A stretch of 64,000 nt of DNA from NCBI RefSeq assembly GCF_011764425.1, contig NZ_BLPF01000003.1, positions 1,426,001 to 1,490,000 on the forward strand, given 5' to 3'. The position numbers and the translations under genes are program-made. The DNA is from Phytohabitans houttuyneae (GTDB taxonomy: Bacteria > Actinomycetota > Actinomycetes > Mycobacteriales > Micromonosporaceae). The notes under the pieces are model-generated. The model saw only the letters and a program-made list of their open reading frames with translations. It was not told the origin of the DNA and searched no databases. This document shows positions 18,915 through 27,502 of this stretch, piece by piece (within the stretch, counting starts at the first letter, position 1; each line of letters begins with the position of its first letter).

Positions 18915-19145
18915 CCTTGCGGCTCCGGCCTGTGTTGCCCGGCACGGAGGCAAGCCAGGTAACGCGCCGCGCGGTGCGACCCGCGAGGGCCGGGGTGTCG
19001 CGCCCACGCACTCGGGCCATACCGGCACGATCGGGGCGGGACCCGCACCCAGCCGGGCCGGGGCACCACTCGGGCGGTGACCCGGCGCAACCGAGGCAAG
19101 GCGGCAAGGCACGGCACGGATTCAGACCGAGGAGGGCGACAGCCG

Positions 19146-19829
19146 ATGGACGGTACGGCACGGCTACTCGTGGTCGAGGACGAGCCGACCCTGCGCGAAC
19201 TACTCTCGGCGACCCTGCGGTTCGCCGGCTTCGCGGTCGTGTCCGCCGCCACCGGCGCGGAGGCGATCGCCCTGTCCGGCAGCCAGGCACCTGACCTCGT
19301 GCTGCTGGACGTCATGCTGCCGGACATGGAGGGCTTCGACGTGATACGTCGCCTGCGCGCCCGCGGCCAACCGGTACCGGTCCTGTTCCTCACCGCCCGC
19401 GACGCGCCCGAAGACAAGGTCAACGGCCTGACGCTGGGCGGTGACGACTACGTGACCAAGCCGTTCGACCTGGAGGAGCTGATCGCCCGCATCCGCGCGA
19501 TCCTGCGCCGCACCAGCGGTGCCGGCGGCGAGCTCACCGTCGGCGACCTCACCCTCGACCCGGACGGCCGCCAGGTCACGCGCGGCGGGCGGGCGGTGCG
19601 CCTGTCGCCCACCGAGTTCCGCCTCCTGCACTACCTGATGGCGAACGCGGGCCAGGTCGTCCCCAAAGCCCGCATCCTCGACGAGGTCTGGCGGTACGAC
19701 TTCGGCGGCGACCCCAGCATCGTCGACACCTACATCAGCTACCTGCGCCGCAAGGTGGACACGGCGGAGCCCAAGCTCATCCACACCGTGCACGGCGTCG
19801 GCTACGTCCTGCGCAGGCCGCGCCCGTGA
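19146..19829 (+). CDS. OmpR/PhoB-family response regulator
   Basis: 227 residues from ATG 19146. The receiver shows the acidic pair VVEDEP (about 9-13), the phospho-acceptor Asp in LVLLDVMLPD (about 54), the Thr/Ser in VLFLTARDA and Lys in DDYVTKPFD (about 105). The C-terminal winged helix has RLSPTEFRLLHYLMAN, then DPSIVDTYISYLRRKVD and HTVHGVGYVLRRP. It should bind direct repeats upstream of its targets, plausibly the ABC transporter. GTGA overlaps the kinase start, so the two are coupled. Confidence 0.93.
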   Translation: MDGTARLLVVEDEPTLRELLSATLRFAGFAVVSAATGAEAIALSGSQAPDLVLLDVMLPDMEGFDVIRRLRARGQPVPVLFLTARDAPEDKVNGLTLGGDDYVTKPFDLEELIARIRAILRRTSGAGGELTVGDLTLDPDGRQVTRGGRAVRLSPTEFRLLHYLMANAGQVVPKARILDEVWRYDFGGDPSIVDTYISYLRRKVDTAEPKLIHTVHGVGYVLRRPRP

Positions 19830-21817
19830 AGCGCCTCTCGCTGCGGGCGCGGCTCCTGCTGATCTGCGTGGCGCTGCTGGCGGTCGGGTTCACAGTCAGC
19901 GGCGCCGTGGTCTCGCAGGTGCTGCGCGGCCACCTTGTCGACCGGGTGGACTCGCAGCTGGTACAGCTCACCACCCTCCTGGGCGGCGTCTCGCCGGACG
20001 CGATCCCCGCCTTCGACCCCACCGTCATACCCAGCGAGCTCGGCGCCCGGCTCGACCTGATCGCCGACGTCGAGATCGTGTACCTCCACGCCGACGGCGG
20101 AGTTGAACGCCTCATGCACACCCCCGGCCCCGGCGCACCCCAACTGCCCCGCCTCGACACCGCGGCCGTCGCGGCGCACGGCGGTCGGCCGTTCGGCGTG
20201 GCCGACGTGGACGGCGGGGCCGGGTGGCGGGTGGTCGCGCTCCCCCGCTCGGCCGCGCCGCTGCTGGGCAGCCCGCCACCGGCCGGGAGTGGCATCGCCG
20301 TGGCCGCCTCCACCTCCGCCGTCGACGGCACGGTCAGCCGCCTGCGGACCATCTGCCTGCTCACCGGGCTCGCTCTGGTAGCGGTGCTCGCGGCGGCCGG
20401 CTGGTTCGCGATCCGCGCGGGGCTGCGACCGCTGCGCCGGATCGAGCAGACCGCGGCGGCCATCGCGGGCGGCGACCTGTCCAAGCGGGTACCGGCCGAG
20501 GCCCCGCCCGGCACCGAGATCGGCCGCCTCTCCACCGCGCTGAACGGCATGCTCGGCCAGGTCGAGACCGCGTTCGCGGCGCGGGCGGCGTCGGAGGCGC
20601 GGATGCGGCGGTTCGTGGCGGACGTGAGCCACGAGCTGCGCACGCCACTGTTCGGCATCAAGGGCTTCACGGAGCTGTACCGGATGGGCGGCGTCACCGG
20701 CGACGCCGAGGTGGCCCTCACGATGGCGCGCATCGAGAGCGAGTCCGCCCGGCTGGCGAAGCTGACCGAGGACCTGCTGCTACTCGCCCGGCTGGACGAG
20801 GGCGAGGCCGGCCTGCCGCTGCACCGCGCGCCGATGGACCTGCGCACCCTCGCCGCCGACGCCCGCCGCGACCTCCACGCGCTCGACCCCACCCGCGAGG
20901 TGACGGTGACCGGACCGGGCGGCGCCGGCCCACCCGGTCCGGCGCCGGTCGACGGCGACGAGGCCCGCCTCCGCCAGGTGGTCGCCAACCTGGTCGGCAA
21001 CGCGGTCGCGCACACACCCGCCGGCACCCCGGTGCGCATCGGCGTCGGTGTCGAGGACGGCGCCGCGGTGTTCGAGGTGGCGGACCGCGGCCCGGGCCTG
21101 GCACCGGAAGACGCCGTCCGAGTCTTCGACCGCTTCTACCGCACCAGCGACGCCCGAGACCGCACCAGCGACTCCCGAGACCGCACCGACTCCCGAGACC
21201 GCACCGACTCCCGGGACCGCACCACCGTGACCCCAGACCCCACCCACAACACCCGGGACCGCACCACCGTGACCACAGACCCCACCCACAACACCCGCGG
21301 CCGCACCAGCGAGCCCCGAGACCCCACCCACCAACCCCAGGACCGGACGAGCGACACCCGAAGCCCCACCCACGACTCCGAAAAACCAACCACCCACACC
21401 CCAGACCCCACTCACCACACCCCAGGCCACACCAGCGACACCCGAAGCCCAAGCAACGACTCCGAAAAACCAAGCACCCACTCCCCAGACCCGACCCACC
21501 ACGCCCCAGACCACACCAGCGAAACCCAAGACCCGAGCAACGACTCCGGAAAACCGACCACCCACGCCCAAGGCCCAACCAGCGACACCCGAGACCCCAC
21601 GCGCGACCCCCACGGCCGCACGGACGACACCCGAGGCGACACCAGCAGCGCACAAGGCCGAGGAGGCGGCGCCGGGCTCGGGCTGGCCATCGTCGCCTCG
21701 CTGGTCGGCGCCCACGGCGGCCACGTCGGCGTCATCACGCCCGCCGACGGCCGCGGCGCGGTCTTCCGCGTCACGCTGCCGACGATTGATCAAGGCGTCG
21801 AGCTGCACACACCATGA
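19826..21817 (+). CDS. sensor histidine kinase with a ~170-residue low-complexity insertion in the ATP lid
   Basis: 663 residues. Two membrane helices (about 8-28 and 172-192) flank an extracytoplasmic sensor; a HAMP domain follows, then HisKA with DVSHELRTPLFG (His about 268), the N box LRQVVANLVGNAVAHT, the G1 box DRGPGLAPED and the F box VFDRFYR. Instead of the usual 10-15 residues, about 172 residues (roughly 441-612) of Asp/Arg/Thr/Ser/Pro/His repeats separate the F box from the G2 box GAGLGLAIV. The C-terminal end VFRVTLP is normal. All catalytic boxes are present, so the insert probably loops out of the ATP lid; the frame stays open throughout. It pairs with the regulator in front. Confidence 0.9.
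   Translation: MKRLSLRARLLLICVALLAVGFTVSGAVVSQVLRGHLVDRVDSQLVQLTTLLGGVSPDAIPAFDPTVIPSELGARLDLIADVEIVYLHADGGVERLMHTPGPGAPQLPRLDTAAVAAHGGRPFGVADVDGGAGWRVVALPRSAAPLLGSPPPAGSGIAVAASTSAVDGTVSRLRTICLLTGLALVAVLAAAGWFAIRAGLRPLRRIEQTAAAIAGGDLSKRVPAEAPPGTEIGRLSTALNGMLGQVETAFAARAASEARMRRFVADVSHELRTPLFGIKGFTELYRMGGVTGDAEVALTMARIESESARLAKLTEDLLLLARLDEGEAGLPLHRAPMDLRTLAADARRDLHALDPTREVTVTGPGGAGPPGPAPVDGDEARLRQVVANLVGNAVAHTPAGTPVRIGVGVEDGAAVFEVADRGPGLAPEDAVRVFDRFYRTSDARDRTSDSRDRTDSRDRTDSRDRTTVTPDPTHNTRDRTTVTTDPTHNTRGRTSEPRDPTHQPQDRTSDTRSPTHDSEKPTTHTPDPTHHTPGHTSDTRSPSNDSEKPSTHSPDPTHHAPDHTSETQDPSNDSGKPTTHAQGPTSDTRDPTRDPHGRTDDTRGDTSSAQGRGGGAGLGLAIVASLVGAHGGHVGVITPADGRGAVFRVTLPTIDQGVELHTP
21146..21660. repeat. 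degenerate tandem repeat inside the kinase gene
   Basis: About 515 bases of C-rich, T-poor repeats coding units such as DSRDRT, TPDPTHNTRDRT, DTRSPTHDSEKPT and TSDTRSPSNDSEKP. The first part has 12- to 18-base units (CTCCCGAGACCGCACCGA), the later part units of about 63-75 bases. All lengths keep the reading frame. Base composition is unlike the flanking kinase sequence. Confidence 0.85.
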
Positions 21818-21838
21818 TCGTGTGTCACGCTGTTCGGC

Positions 21839-22864
21839 GTGACAGAGGTGCACCGCGCGGCGCGGATCGAGGACGCGGTGCACGACGTCCTCGAAGGCTG
21901 GCTACGCAAGCGCGGCTGGTCCGCGACCGTCGTCCCGTACACCGGCTACGGCGCCCCCGGCTGGGTCCGCGTGATGGGCCGCGTCATGGTCAGCCGCCCC
22001 GACAAGGGCCGCCCCCGCAAGGCCGGCAAGCTCCGGGGCTGGCGCAGCTTCACCACCGTCTCCGCCAAGGACGCGCCGGTCACCGTCGAGGTCGCCGGCC
22101 GCCGCCACGAGGCCGTCGCCGACCGGGGCGGCTTCATCGACACCGTGGTCAAGGCCGACCTCGAACCCGGCTGGCGCACCGTCGCCATCAGCAGCGGCAC
22201 CGGCGCCCCGGTCGAGGCCCCGGTCCGCATCGTCGACCCGGACGCCCGCTTCGGCGTGGTATCCGACATCGACGACACCGTGATGGTCACCGCGCTGCCC
22301 CGCCCGCTGCTCGCCGCGTGGAACACCTTCGTCCTCGACGAACACGCCCGCGCCGCCGTCCCCGGCATGGCCGTCCTCTACGAACGCCTCACCACCGCAC
22401 ACCCCGGCGCGCCCGTCTTCTACCTGTCCACAGGCGCGTGGAACGTCGCACCCGCCCTCACCCGCTTCCTCTCCCGCCACCTCTACCCGCTCGGCCCGCT
22501 CCTGCTCACCGACTGGGGCCCGCAGCGGGACCGCTTCTTCCGCAGCGGCCGCGCGCACAAGCTGGCCGCGCTCAACCGGATGGCCGAGGAGCTGCCGTGG
22601 ATCCGGTGGCTGCTCATCGGCGACGACGGCCAGCACGACCCGGAGATCTACCGCACCTTCGCCGAGACGCACCCCGACCACGTGGCCGCGGTCGCGATCC
22701 GCGCGCTCTCCCCCACCCAGGCCGTCCTCGCCGGCGGCCTCCCGTCGCCGGCGGGCCAGGAGCTCACCACCTCCGACCGGGCCGGCAAGCACTGGTTTTC
22801 CGCCCCGGACGGCGCGGGCCTGTGGAAACTGCTCGCCGAGTCGGGCGCTCTCAACCCCGAATAA
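21839..22864 (+). CDS. App1-family (DUF2183) phosphatase-like protein
   Basis: 341 residues starting at GTG 21839. The C-terminal half has the App1 phosphatidate-phosphatase/HAD-like signature SDIDDTVMVTALP (about residue 141), PVFYLSTGAWNVAP and the distal acidic loop LLIGDDGQHDPEIYRTFAE. The first 130 residues form a beta-rich domain with VTVEVAGRRHEAVADRGGFI. Yeast App1 dephosphorylates phosphatidate; bacterial homologues are uncharacterised. It starts 22 bases after the kinase stop and is cytoplasmic by sequence. Its 3' end meets dispersed-repeat copy B. Confidence 0.85.
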   Translation: MTEVHRAARIEDAVHDVLEGWLRKRGWSATVVPYTGYGAPGWVRVMGRVMVSRPDKGRPRKAGKLRGWRSFTTVSAKDAPVTVEVAGRRHEAVADRGGFIDTVVKADLEPGWRTVAISSGTGAPVEAPVRIVDPDARFGVVSDIDDTVMVTALPRPLLAAWNTFVLDEHARAAVPGMAVLYERLTTAHPGAPVFYLSTGAWNVAPALTRFLSRHLYPLGPLLLTDWGPQRDRFFRSGRAHKLAALNRMAEELPWIRWLLIGDDGQHDPEIYRTFAETHPDHVAAVAIRALSPTQAVLAGGLPSPAGQELTTSDRAGKHWFSAPDGAGLWKLLAESGALNPE

Positions 22865-22872
22865 CAAGATGT

Positions 22873-22929
22873 GGGCTACCGCGGCGTCCGCCGTGGTCCG
22901 GACCGTTGCTCCCGCGGCCTCACCCTTCG
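22873..22929 (-). repeat. dispersed intergenic repeat, copy B (inverted)
   Basis: On the minus strand this reads GGGTGAGGCCGCGGGAGCAA, then CGGTCCGGACCACGGCGGAC and GCCGCGGTAGCCC, matching copies A, C and D. It lies between two convergent genes, and its GGGTGAGG supplies the TGA stop of the gene at 22920-23591. Confidence 0.88.
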
Positions 22930-23591
22930 TCGCTGGTCGCGGTCCACACAAGCTTGTCCACAGGGCTGGCCGGCGTCGCGGCCAGGACCGGGCTGTGGAC
23001 GACCCGGTCGACCACCGCCTGTGGACCGCCGACGAAAGTGGCGGTGTCGTCAACTTCCGTGGCGACGCACCAGGAACGGTCCGCCGGCCACAGCAGGCTC
23101 GGCGACTGCGGGGTAAAGCCGAACGGTGCCGGCTGGTGCCACCCCATCTCCAGCGCCGCCCGCAGCGGTCCGCGAAACAGCAGGTAGTCACGGCCGGGAA
23201 GGCGCAGCCGCGGCAGCCCCCATACGCGCGGTGACACGCCCGGGGTCACCGGCAGCCGCACCGGCGGGCCGCCGCGCTCCTCGTCCACAGCCCACGCGGC
23301 GACGCCGCCGCCGTCGACCCATCCCCAGCCTTCCCACAGGGCGTGGTAGCACTCCTGGTCACCGGTCGCCGGGGCGAGCACGTCGAGCAGGGTGGCCAGC
23401 GCCGCCGGGGCGAGGCTGCCGACCCGCACGTCACCGCCGGGGTCATCGCCCGTCTCGACGGGATGCGGCACCCGCGCGTACGCCGCGAAGCCCGGCGGCA
23501 CCACCGAGCCGACCGTGCCGTCCAGCCCACGCAGCCGGGTGACGATCCAGTCGCCGGGCGTCACGTCGGCGAGCGGCGTCAGGTTGTCCAT
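22920..23591 (-). CDS. conserved-looking hypothetical protein
   Basis: About 223 residues from ATG 23591 (MDNLTPLADVTPGDWIV). It is soluble, rich in Trp, Gly and Pro, with segments CYHALWEGWGWVDG and RDYLLFRGPLRAALEMGWH, and an end containing WPADRSWCVATEVDDTATFV. The pattern resembles an actinobacterial family of unknown function encoded near house-keeping genes, but I cannot name it. It is divergent from the small gene at 23631. The stop codon lies within dispersed-repeat copy B. Confidence 0.75.
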   Translation of the reverse strand: MDNLTPLADVTPGDWIVTRLRGLDGTVGSVVPPGFAAYARVPHPVETGDDPGGDVRVGSLAPAALATLLDVLAPATGDQECYHALWEGWGWVDGGGVAAWAVDEERGGPPVRLPVTPGVSPRVWGLPRLRLPGRDYLLFRGPLRAALEMGWHQPAPFGFTPQSPSLLWPADRSWCVATEVDDTATFVGGPQAVVDRVVHSPVLAATPASPVDKLVWTATSDEG

Positions 23592-23630
23592 ACCCACGCG
23601 CCTAGCATGCACCCGCTAGGCTCCCGTGCG

Positions 23631-24074
23631 ATGATCGCCACCGGGATCCGCGTGTCCACAGTGCTGCTGGCGACCCTCCTGGCGACGGGTGCCTGTGGAC
23701 AGGGCGAGCCGCCGCCTCCGCCACCCGCCCCGGCCGGCGCCGTGAACGGCCTCGGCGAGGGAGAGACCGTCACCGCGGCGTCGCTCGCGATGACCGACCT
23801 GCGCCGGCGGCTGGACAAGCATTTCGACGGCCCGTGGGAGCACCTGGGCTACCGCCTGCCCGCCGGCACCGGCTGGGACGCGCTGACCGCGCACTACGCG
23901 GGTGAGCTCGGCGCGACGTGGACGGAGGACACGCGGTACCCGGAGGACGGCGGCACCGGCTACCGCTCGAAGGTGTGGCGCGACGGCGACTTCTCGGCCG
24001 GCATCGCGCTCGTCGAGGGGCGGCCGCCGGCGGACGGCGCGGCGCTCATCGTGTTGGTGTCCGAGGACGACTAG
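23631..24074 (+). CDS. small secreted or lipoprotein-like hypothetical protein
   Basis: 147 residues. The N-terminus IRVSTVLLATLLATGACGQG is a signal with a poor lipobox (Thr-Gly-Ala-Cys), then a proline-rich spacer and a globular part (DLRRRLDKHFDGPWEHLGY, GDFSAGIALVEGRP). TAGGCT at 23617-23622 lies 8 bases before ATG 23631, so the message is probably leaderless. The GH99-like gene follows after 14 bases and may be cotranscribed. No family recognised. Confidence 0.65.
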   Translation: MIATGIRVSTVLLATLLATGACGQGEPPPPPPAPAGAVNGLGEGETVTAASLAMTDLRRRLDKHFDGPWEHLGYRLPAGTGWDALTAHYAGELGATWTEDTRYPEDGGTGYRSKVWRDGDFSAGIALVEGRPPADGAALIVLVSEDD

Positions 24075-24088
24075 CGGAGGAAAACATC

Positions 24089-25750
24089 GTGCGGGGGATA
24101 CGGGGGACGCTGGCGGCTGCCGCCGGGATGGTGCTTGTCGCGGCCGGCATGCAGCTGTTCTGGCCGGACGCGCAGGCCGGCACCGGGCTGCGGGCGGCCG
24201 CCGCGGGGCAGGCCGCGGTGCGCGATCCGGTGCCACTGCTCCAGCTGGAAAACGGTGCCGGTACGCCACTGTGGACGCTGTCCCGCGCGGAGGCGGACGC
24301 GGCGGTGGCCCAGCACGGCTTCCGCCTGCTGCCCAACCGGTTGGGCTACCTACGGCAGGCCGCGTTCACCGGCTCGCAGCCGGTCTACCGGCTCACCCGG
24401 ACCGGCGGCGCGGGGTGGCTGCTGACCGCGTCCACGTCGGAGCGTGACGCGCTCGTCGCGGCCGGGACCTTCCGGTACGAGGGCGTTGTCGGGCACGCCG
24501 CCGCACGGCCGGCCACCGGCCTGGCGCTGCTGTCCCGCTTCTCCGGGCCGGCCGGCTGGCGGGTGTCCCTGGAGGCGCCGTACGGCAACCCGGACGACCT
24601 GCTCGCCCGCGGCTTCAAGCGGGACGGGCCGCTGGGCTACGTGCATCCACAGTGGAACCGCGTGGGCGCCCTCTACTTCGGCACCTGGAACGCCGGCTCC
24701 AACGCCCGCATCATCCAGGGCGGGTACGACTTCTACAAGCGCACCTACCCCGACTGGTGGGCCGGCGTCCGCGACTTCTCCGGCGCCGACCCGACCGTGC
24801 CCGCGTACAAGGGGCTGTGGCCGGACGAGGACTTCTCCGACCGCGCGCCGTCGATCGGCTTCTACGACGACGCCCAGGTGTCCACCGTGGAGAAGCACAT
24901 CACCCAGGCGTCCTCGGCCGGGCTGGACCACTTCACGTTCTACTGGTACTGGAACCCCGCCGAGCGCACCGAGCGGCACGCCGCCGGGCTGCGCTCGTTC
25001 CTGCGCGCGGGCAACCGGGACGCGCTCGACTTCGGCATCAGCATCTGCGCCCACGCCTGGGACAACGGCATCCTGAAGATCCCCGCGGACCAGTACGGCC
25101 TGGTCGCCGGCACACTGGTCGGCGACTACCTGGCACAGCCCAACTACCTGCGGGCCAACGACGGGCGGCCGATCGTGTGGCTCTGCGACACCCGCGGCAT
25201 CGGCGACGGTAGCGCCGCCGCCGTCCGGGGCTTCGTCGGCGAGCTGCGCACGCGGGCCCGCGCCGCGCTCGGCGAGGAGATCCTCGTGCTCGCCCACCAG
25301 GACCTGGGGCTGGTGCTCGGCAACGTCGGCGCCGACGGCAGCTACTGCGCCGCCCCGTACGCGGCCGTGCAGGCGGGCACCTACGCCGGCTACGTACGCG
25401 GGCAGCGGGCGACGTTCAACGCGGGCGCGCCGGCGTACGTCCGATGTGTCATGTCCGACTTCGACGAACGTCCCCGCTACCCGATCCTCGTGCCGAACGC
25501 GGCGGACGTGACGTTCTTCCCGGACCAGACCTTCGACCTGTTCACCCAGGCGGCGCGGAACGCGGCGACCGACATCGCCGGTTCCACCCGCACCTCCGCG
25601 GTGGACAACTTCGTGCTCGTCTACGCCTGGAACGAGTGGCACGAGGGCGGCTACATCGAGCCCAACGCCCGCGACGGCTGCCGGTACCTCGACATCCTCC
25701 GGACCGAGCTGAGCCTGACCGCCGGCTCAGGCTGCGTCGCCAACCCCTAG
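24089..25750 (+). CDS. secreted GH99-like (WbsX/endomannanase-type) domain protein
   Basis: 553 residues from GTG 24089, which follows GGAGG by about 9 bases. After a signal helix (about 5-22), residues 50-175 hold an N-terminal module with PLWTLSRAEADAAVAQHGF and QPVYRL, the repeat found in actinobacterial secreted hydrolases. The main domain (about 190-540) has YFGTWNAGSNARIIQ, HFTFYWYWNPAE and the hallmark end LVYAWNEWHEGGYIEP, in which the two Glu are the presumed catalytic pair of the GH99-like/WbsX group. It likely acts on a glycan outside the cell; linkage unknown. The stop overlaps the convergent GH13 stop by 4 bases. Confidence 0.8.
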   Translation: MRGIRGTLAAAAGMVLVAAGMQLFWPDAQAGTGLRAAAAGQAAVRDPVPLLQLENGAGTPLWTLSRAEADAAVAQHGFRLLPNRLGYLRQAAFTGSQPVYRLTRTGGAGWLLTASTSERDALVAAGTFRYEGVVGHAAARPATGLALLSRFSGPAGWRVSLEAPYGNPDDLLARGFKRDGPLGYVHPQWNRVGALYFGTWNAGSNARIIQGGYDFYKRTYPDWWAGVRDFSGADPTVPAYKGLWPDEDFSDRAPSIGFYDDAQVSTVEKHITQASSAGLDHFTFYWYWNPAERTERHAAGLRSFLRAGNRDALDFGISICAHAWDNGILKIPADQYGLVAGTLVGDYLAQPNYLRANDGRPIVWLCDTRGIGDGSAAAVRGFVGELRTRARAALGEEILVLAHQDLGLVLGNVGADGSYCAAPYAAVQAGTYAGYVRGQRATFNAGAPAYVRCVMSDFDERPRYPILVPNAADVTFFPDQTFDLFTQAARNAATDIAGSTRTSAVDNFVLVYAWNEWHEGGYIEPNARDGCRYLDILRTELSLTAGSGCVANP

Positions 25751-27498
25751 GACCGCCACACCTGAAAGCTCGGGCCGTCCGCCGGCAGCGTCACCGCGCC
25801 GGCGGCGTCCGGGCGCAGGTCGGCCGCGCCGCCGTACACGTTGGCGCCGCCCGGCACGCCGGTGAGCCGGACCGGCTCGCCGGTCGCCCGCCGGGCGAGC
25901 ACCAGCACGCTCTCGCCCTCGGTCTCGCGGACGAAGGCGAGCGCGTCGGCGTCCGCGTGCACCCAGCGCAGGCCGCCGTGCCGCAGGGCGGGCGTGTCCC
26001 GGCGCAGCGCGACAAGCTCCCGGTACCGCGCGAACGTGGCGTGGTCCCACTCCCCGGTCCGCTGCCACGGCATCGGCGTGCGGGAGTCCTCGCCGTCGAC
26101 GCCGCGCAGGCCGATCTCGTCGCCGGCGAAGACCATCGGCGTGCCCGGCATCGTCATCAGCAGCCCGGCCGCGACCTCCTGCCGGTACGGGTCGCCGACC
26201 ACGGTGCGGACGCGGGCGGTGTCGTGCGAGCCGAGCAGCGTCCACGAGTGGGTCAGGGCGCGCCACGACACCCGGGCGGCGAAGGCCCGCACGGTGGCGA
26301 GGGCGGCCACCCCGTCCCGGCGCGGCACCCCGCCCGGCACGCCGAGGAACAGCGGCAGGTCGAGGTCGTCCCCGCGCAGCCAGGTCCAGAGTGGACGCAG
26401 GAAGCCGGCGTAGTTCATCGTGCCCTGCCAGCCGTCGCGGTCCAGGTCGCCGGTGTGGTCGTGGGCGTGTTCGGCGACGAAGAGCCCGTCGCCCGCCGCG
26501 GCGCGCAGGTGCGCGGCCACCTCGTGGGTGTACGCGTCGGCGCCGCACCGCCCGGTCATGTTGGCCACGTCGACCCGCCAGCCGTCCAGGCCGTACGGTG
26601 GCCGCCGCCAGGCCCGCACCACCTCGGCGAGCCGCTCCCGCAGCACGGGCGAGGCCCAGTTGAGCTTCGGCAGCGTCTTCACACCGGTCCACGACTCGTA
26701 GTCGCCGCTCTCGTCGAAGTAGTACATCGCCCGCTCGGAGGCCTCCACATCGGACACCGCGGCGGTGAACCACGGATGCGCGTCGCCGGTGTGGTTGGTG
26801 GTGACGTCCCCGATGAGCCGCCACCCGCGGGCGTGCACCGCGGCGGCGAGCCGGGCCAGCGCCGCGTCGCCGCCGAGCAGCGGGTCGATGCGGTCGAACG
26901 CGGCCGCGTCGTACCGGTGGTTGGAGCGGGCCGGGAAGATGGGCGTCAGGTAGACGGTGTTGACACCGAGCCGTTCCAGGTGGTCCAGGCGCCCCGCGAT
27001 ACCGTCGAGGTCGCCGCCGTAGAACTGCCGCTGCACGAGCGCCTGCCCGGTGTCGACCGGCGTGTCCCAGTCGCAGGGCACCGCCCAGTCCGGCGCCGGC
27101 GGCAGGTCCCGTCCGGATCGGGCGAAGCGGTCCGGGAAGATCTCGTACACGACGGCGTCGCGGGACCAGGCCGGCGGCGGGTCGTGGGCGACGAGGCGGA
27201 AGTCGAGGTCGTCCGGCACGTCGTGGGCGGCGACGCCGAGCCCGTTCAGCCACCGGTCGTCGACGAGGAACCGGTAGTTGGTGACCGGGTTGCGCACGAC
27301 CACCTCGGCCCGCCACCAGGTCGCGTCCGGCGTGGTGCGGTCGACCGCCGCCGGCGTGAAGTGCGGCTCACCGTCCGGTGTGGACCGCACGTGGACGCGC
27401 CGCGCGGGCGTGCCCGCCGGCACCCGCACGAACACGGTCACGGTCTCGCCGAGGGCCGGGGTCTGTGTGGACACCATGGTCCCGTCGTGGTGTGGCAC
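25747..27498 (-). CDS. cytoplasmic GH13 alpha-glucan hydrolase (maltogenic amylase/cyclomaltodextrinase-like)
   Basis: 583 residues from GTG 27498 with AAGGGA about 8 bases upstream. An N-terminal starch-binding beta domain (about 1-115) precedes the TIM barrel: YEIFPDRFARS, GDVTTNHTGD (region I), GWRVDVAN (region II, nucleophile Asp), FVAEHAH (region III, acid/base Glu) and LLGSHDTAR (region IV, Asp). A C-terminal beta domain ends the protein. No signal peptide is seen, so it cleaves imported maltodextrins. It begins 4 bases after malG, completing a malE-malF-malG-GH13 operon. Confidence 0.92.
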   Translation of the reverse strand: MPHHDGTMVSTQTPALGETVTVFVRVPAGTPARRVHVRSTPDGEPHFTPAAVDRTTPDATWWRAEVVVRNPVTNYRFLVDDRWLNGLGVAAHDVPDDLDFRLVAHDPPPAWSRDAVVYEIFPDRFARSGRDLPPAPDWAVPCDWDTPVDTGQALVQRQFYGGDLDGIAGRLDHLERLGVNTVYLTPIFPARSNHRYDAAAFDRIDPLLGGDAALARLAAAVHARGWRLIGDVTTNHTGDAHPWFTAAVSDVEASERAMYYFDESGDYESWTGVKTLPKLNWASPVLRERLAEVVRAWRRPPYGLDGWRVDVANMTGRCGADAYTHEVAAHLRAAAGDGLFVAEHAHDHTGDLDRDGWQGTMNYAGFLRPLWTWLRGDDLDLPLFLGVPGGVPRRDGVAALATVRAFAARVSWRALTHSWTLLGSHDTARVRTVVGDPYRQEVAAGLLMTMPGTPMVFAGDEIGLRGVDGEDSRTPMPWQRTGEWDHATFARYRELVALRRDTPALRHGGLRWVHADADALAFVRETEGESVLVLARRATGEPVRLTGVPGGANVYGGAADLRPDAAGAVTLPADGPSFQVWRS

Positions 27499-27502
27499 GT
27501 GG

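Larger units (their letters stand above)
18480..19145. other. 666-base intergenic region built of degenerate repeats
   Basis: No gene or RNA is supported. It contains a 15-bp tandem array (18711-18759) and a degenerate 71-bp direct repeat (18774-18914), plus many dispersed GGGTCC/CCGCAGGGTTCG words. The promoter of the response regulator should be in its last part, but I see no clear hexamers. Confidence 0.6.

Noticed and set aside
20718-21653. Minus-strand frames over the kinase repeat giving Gly/Val/Trp-rich repeats resembling a fibrous protein
   Set aside because: They arise because the repeat has few stops in any frame; the kinase frame is supported by domains on both sides.
21825-21844. 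GTCACGC/GCGTGAC inverted repeat just before the App1-like gene as terminator or operator
   Set aside because: It overlaps the presumed GTG start and has short arms; neither role can be supported.
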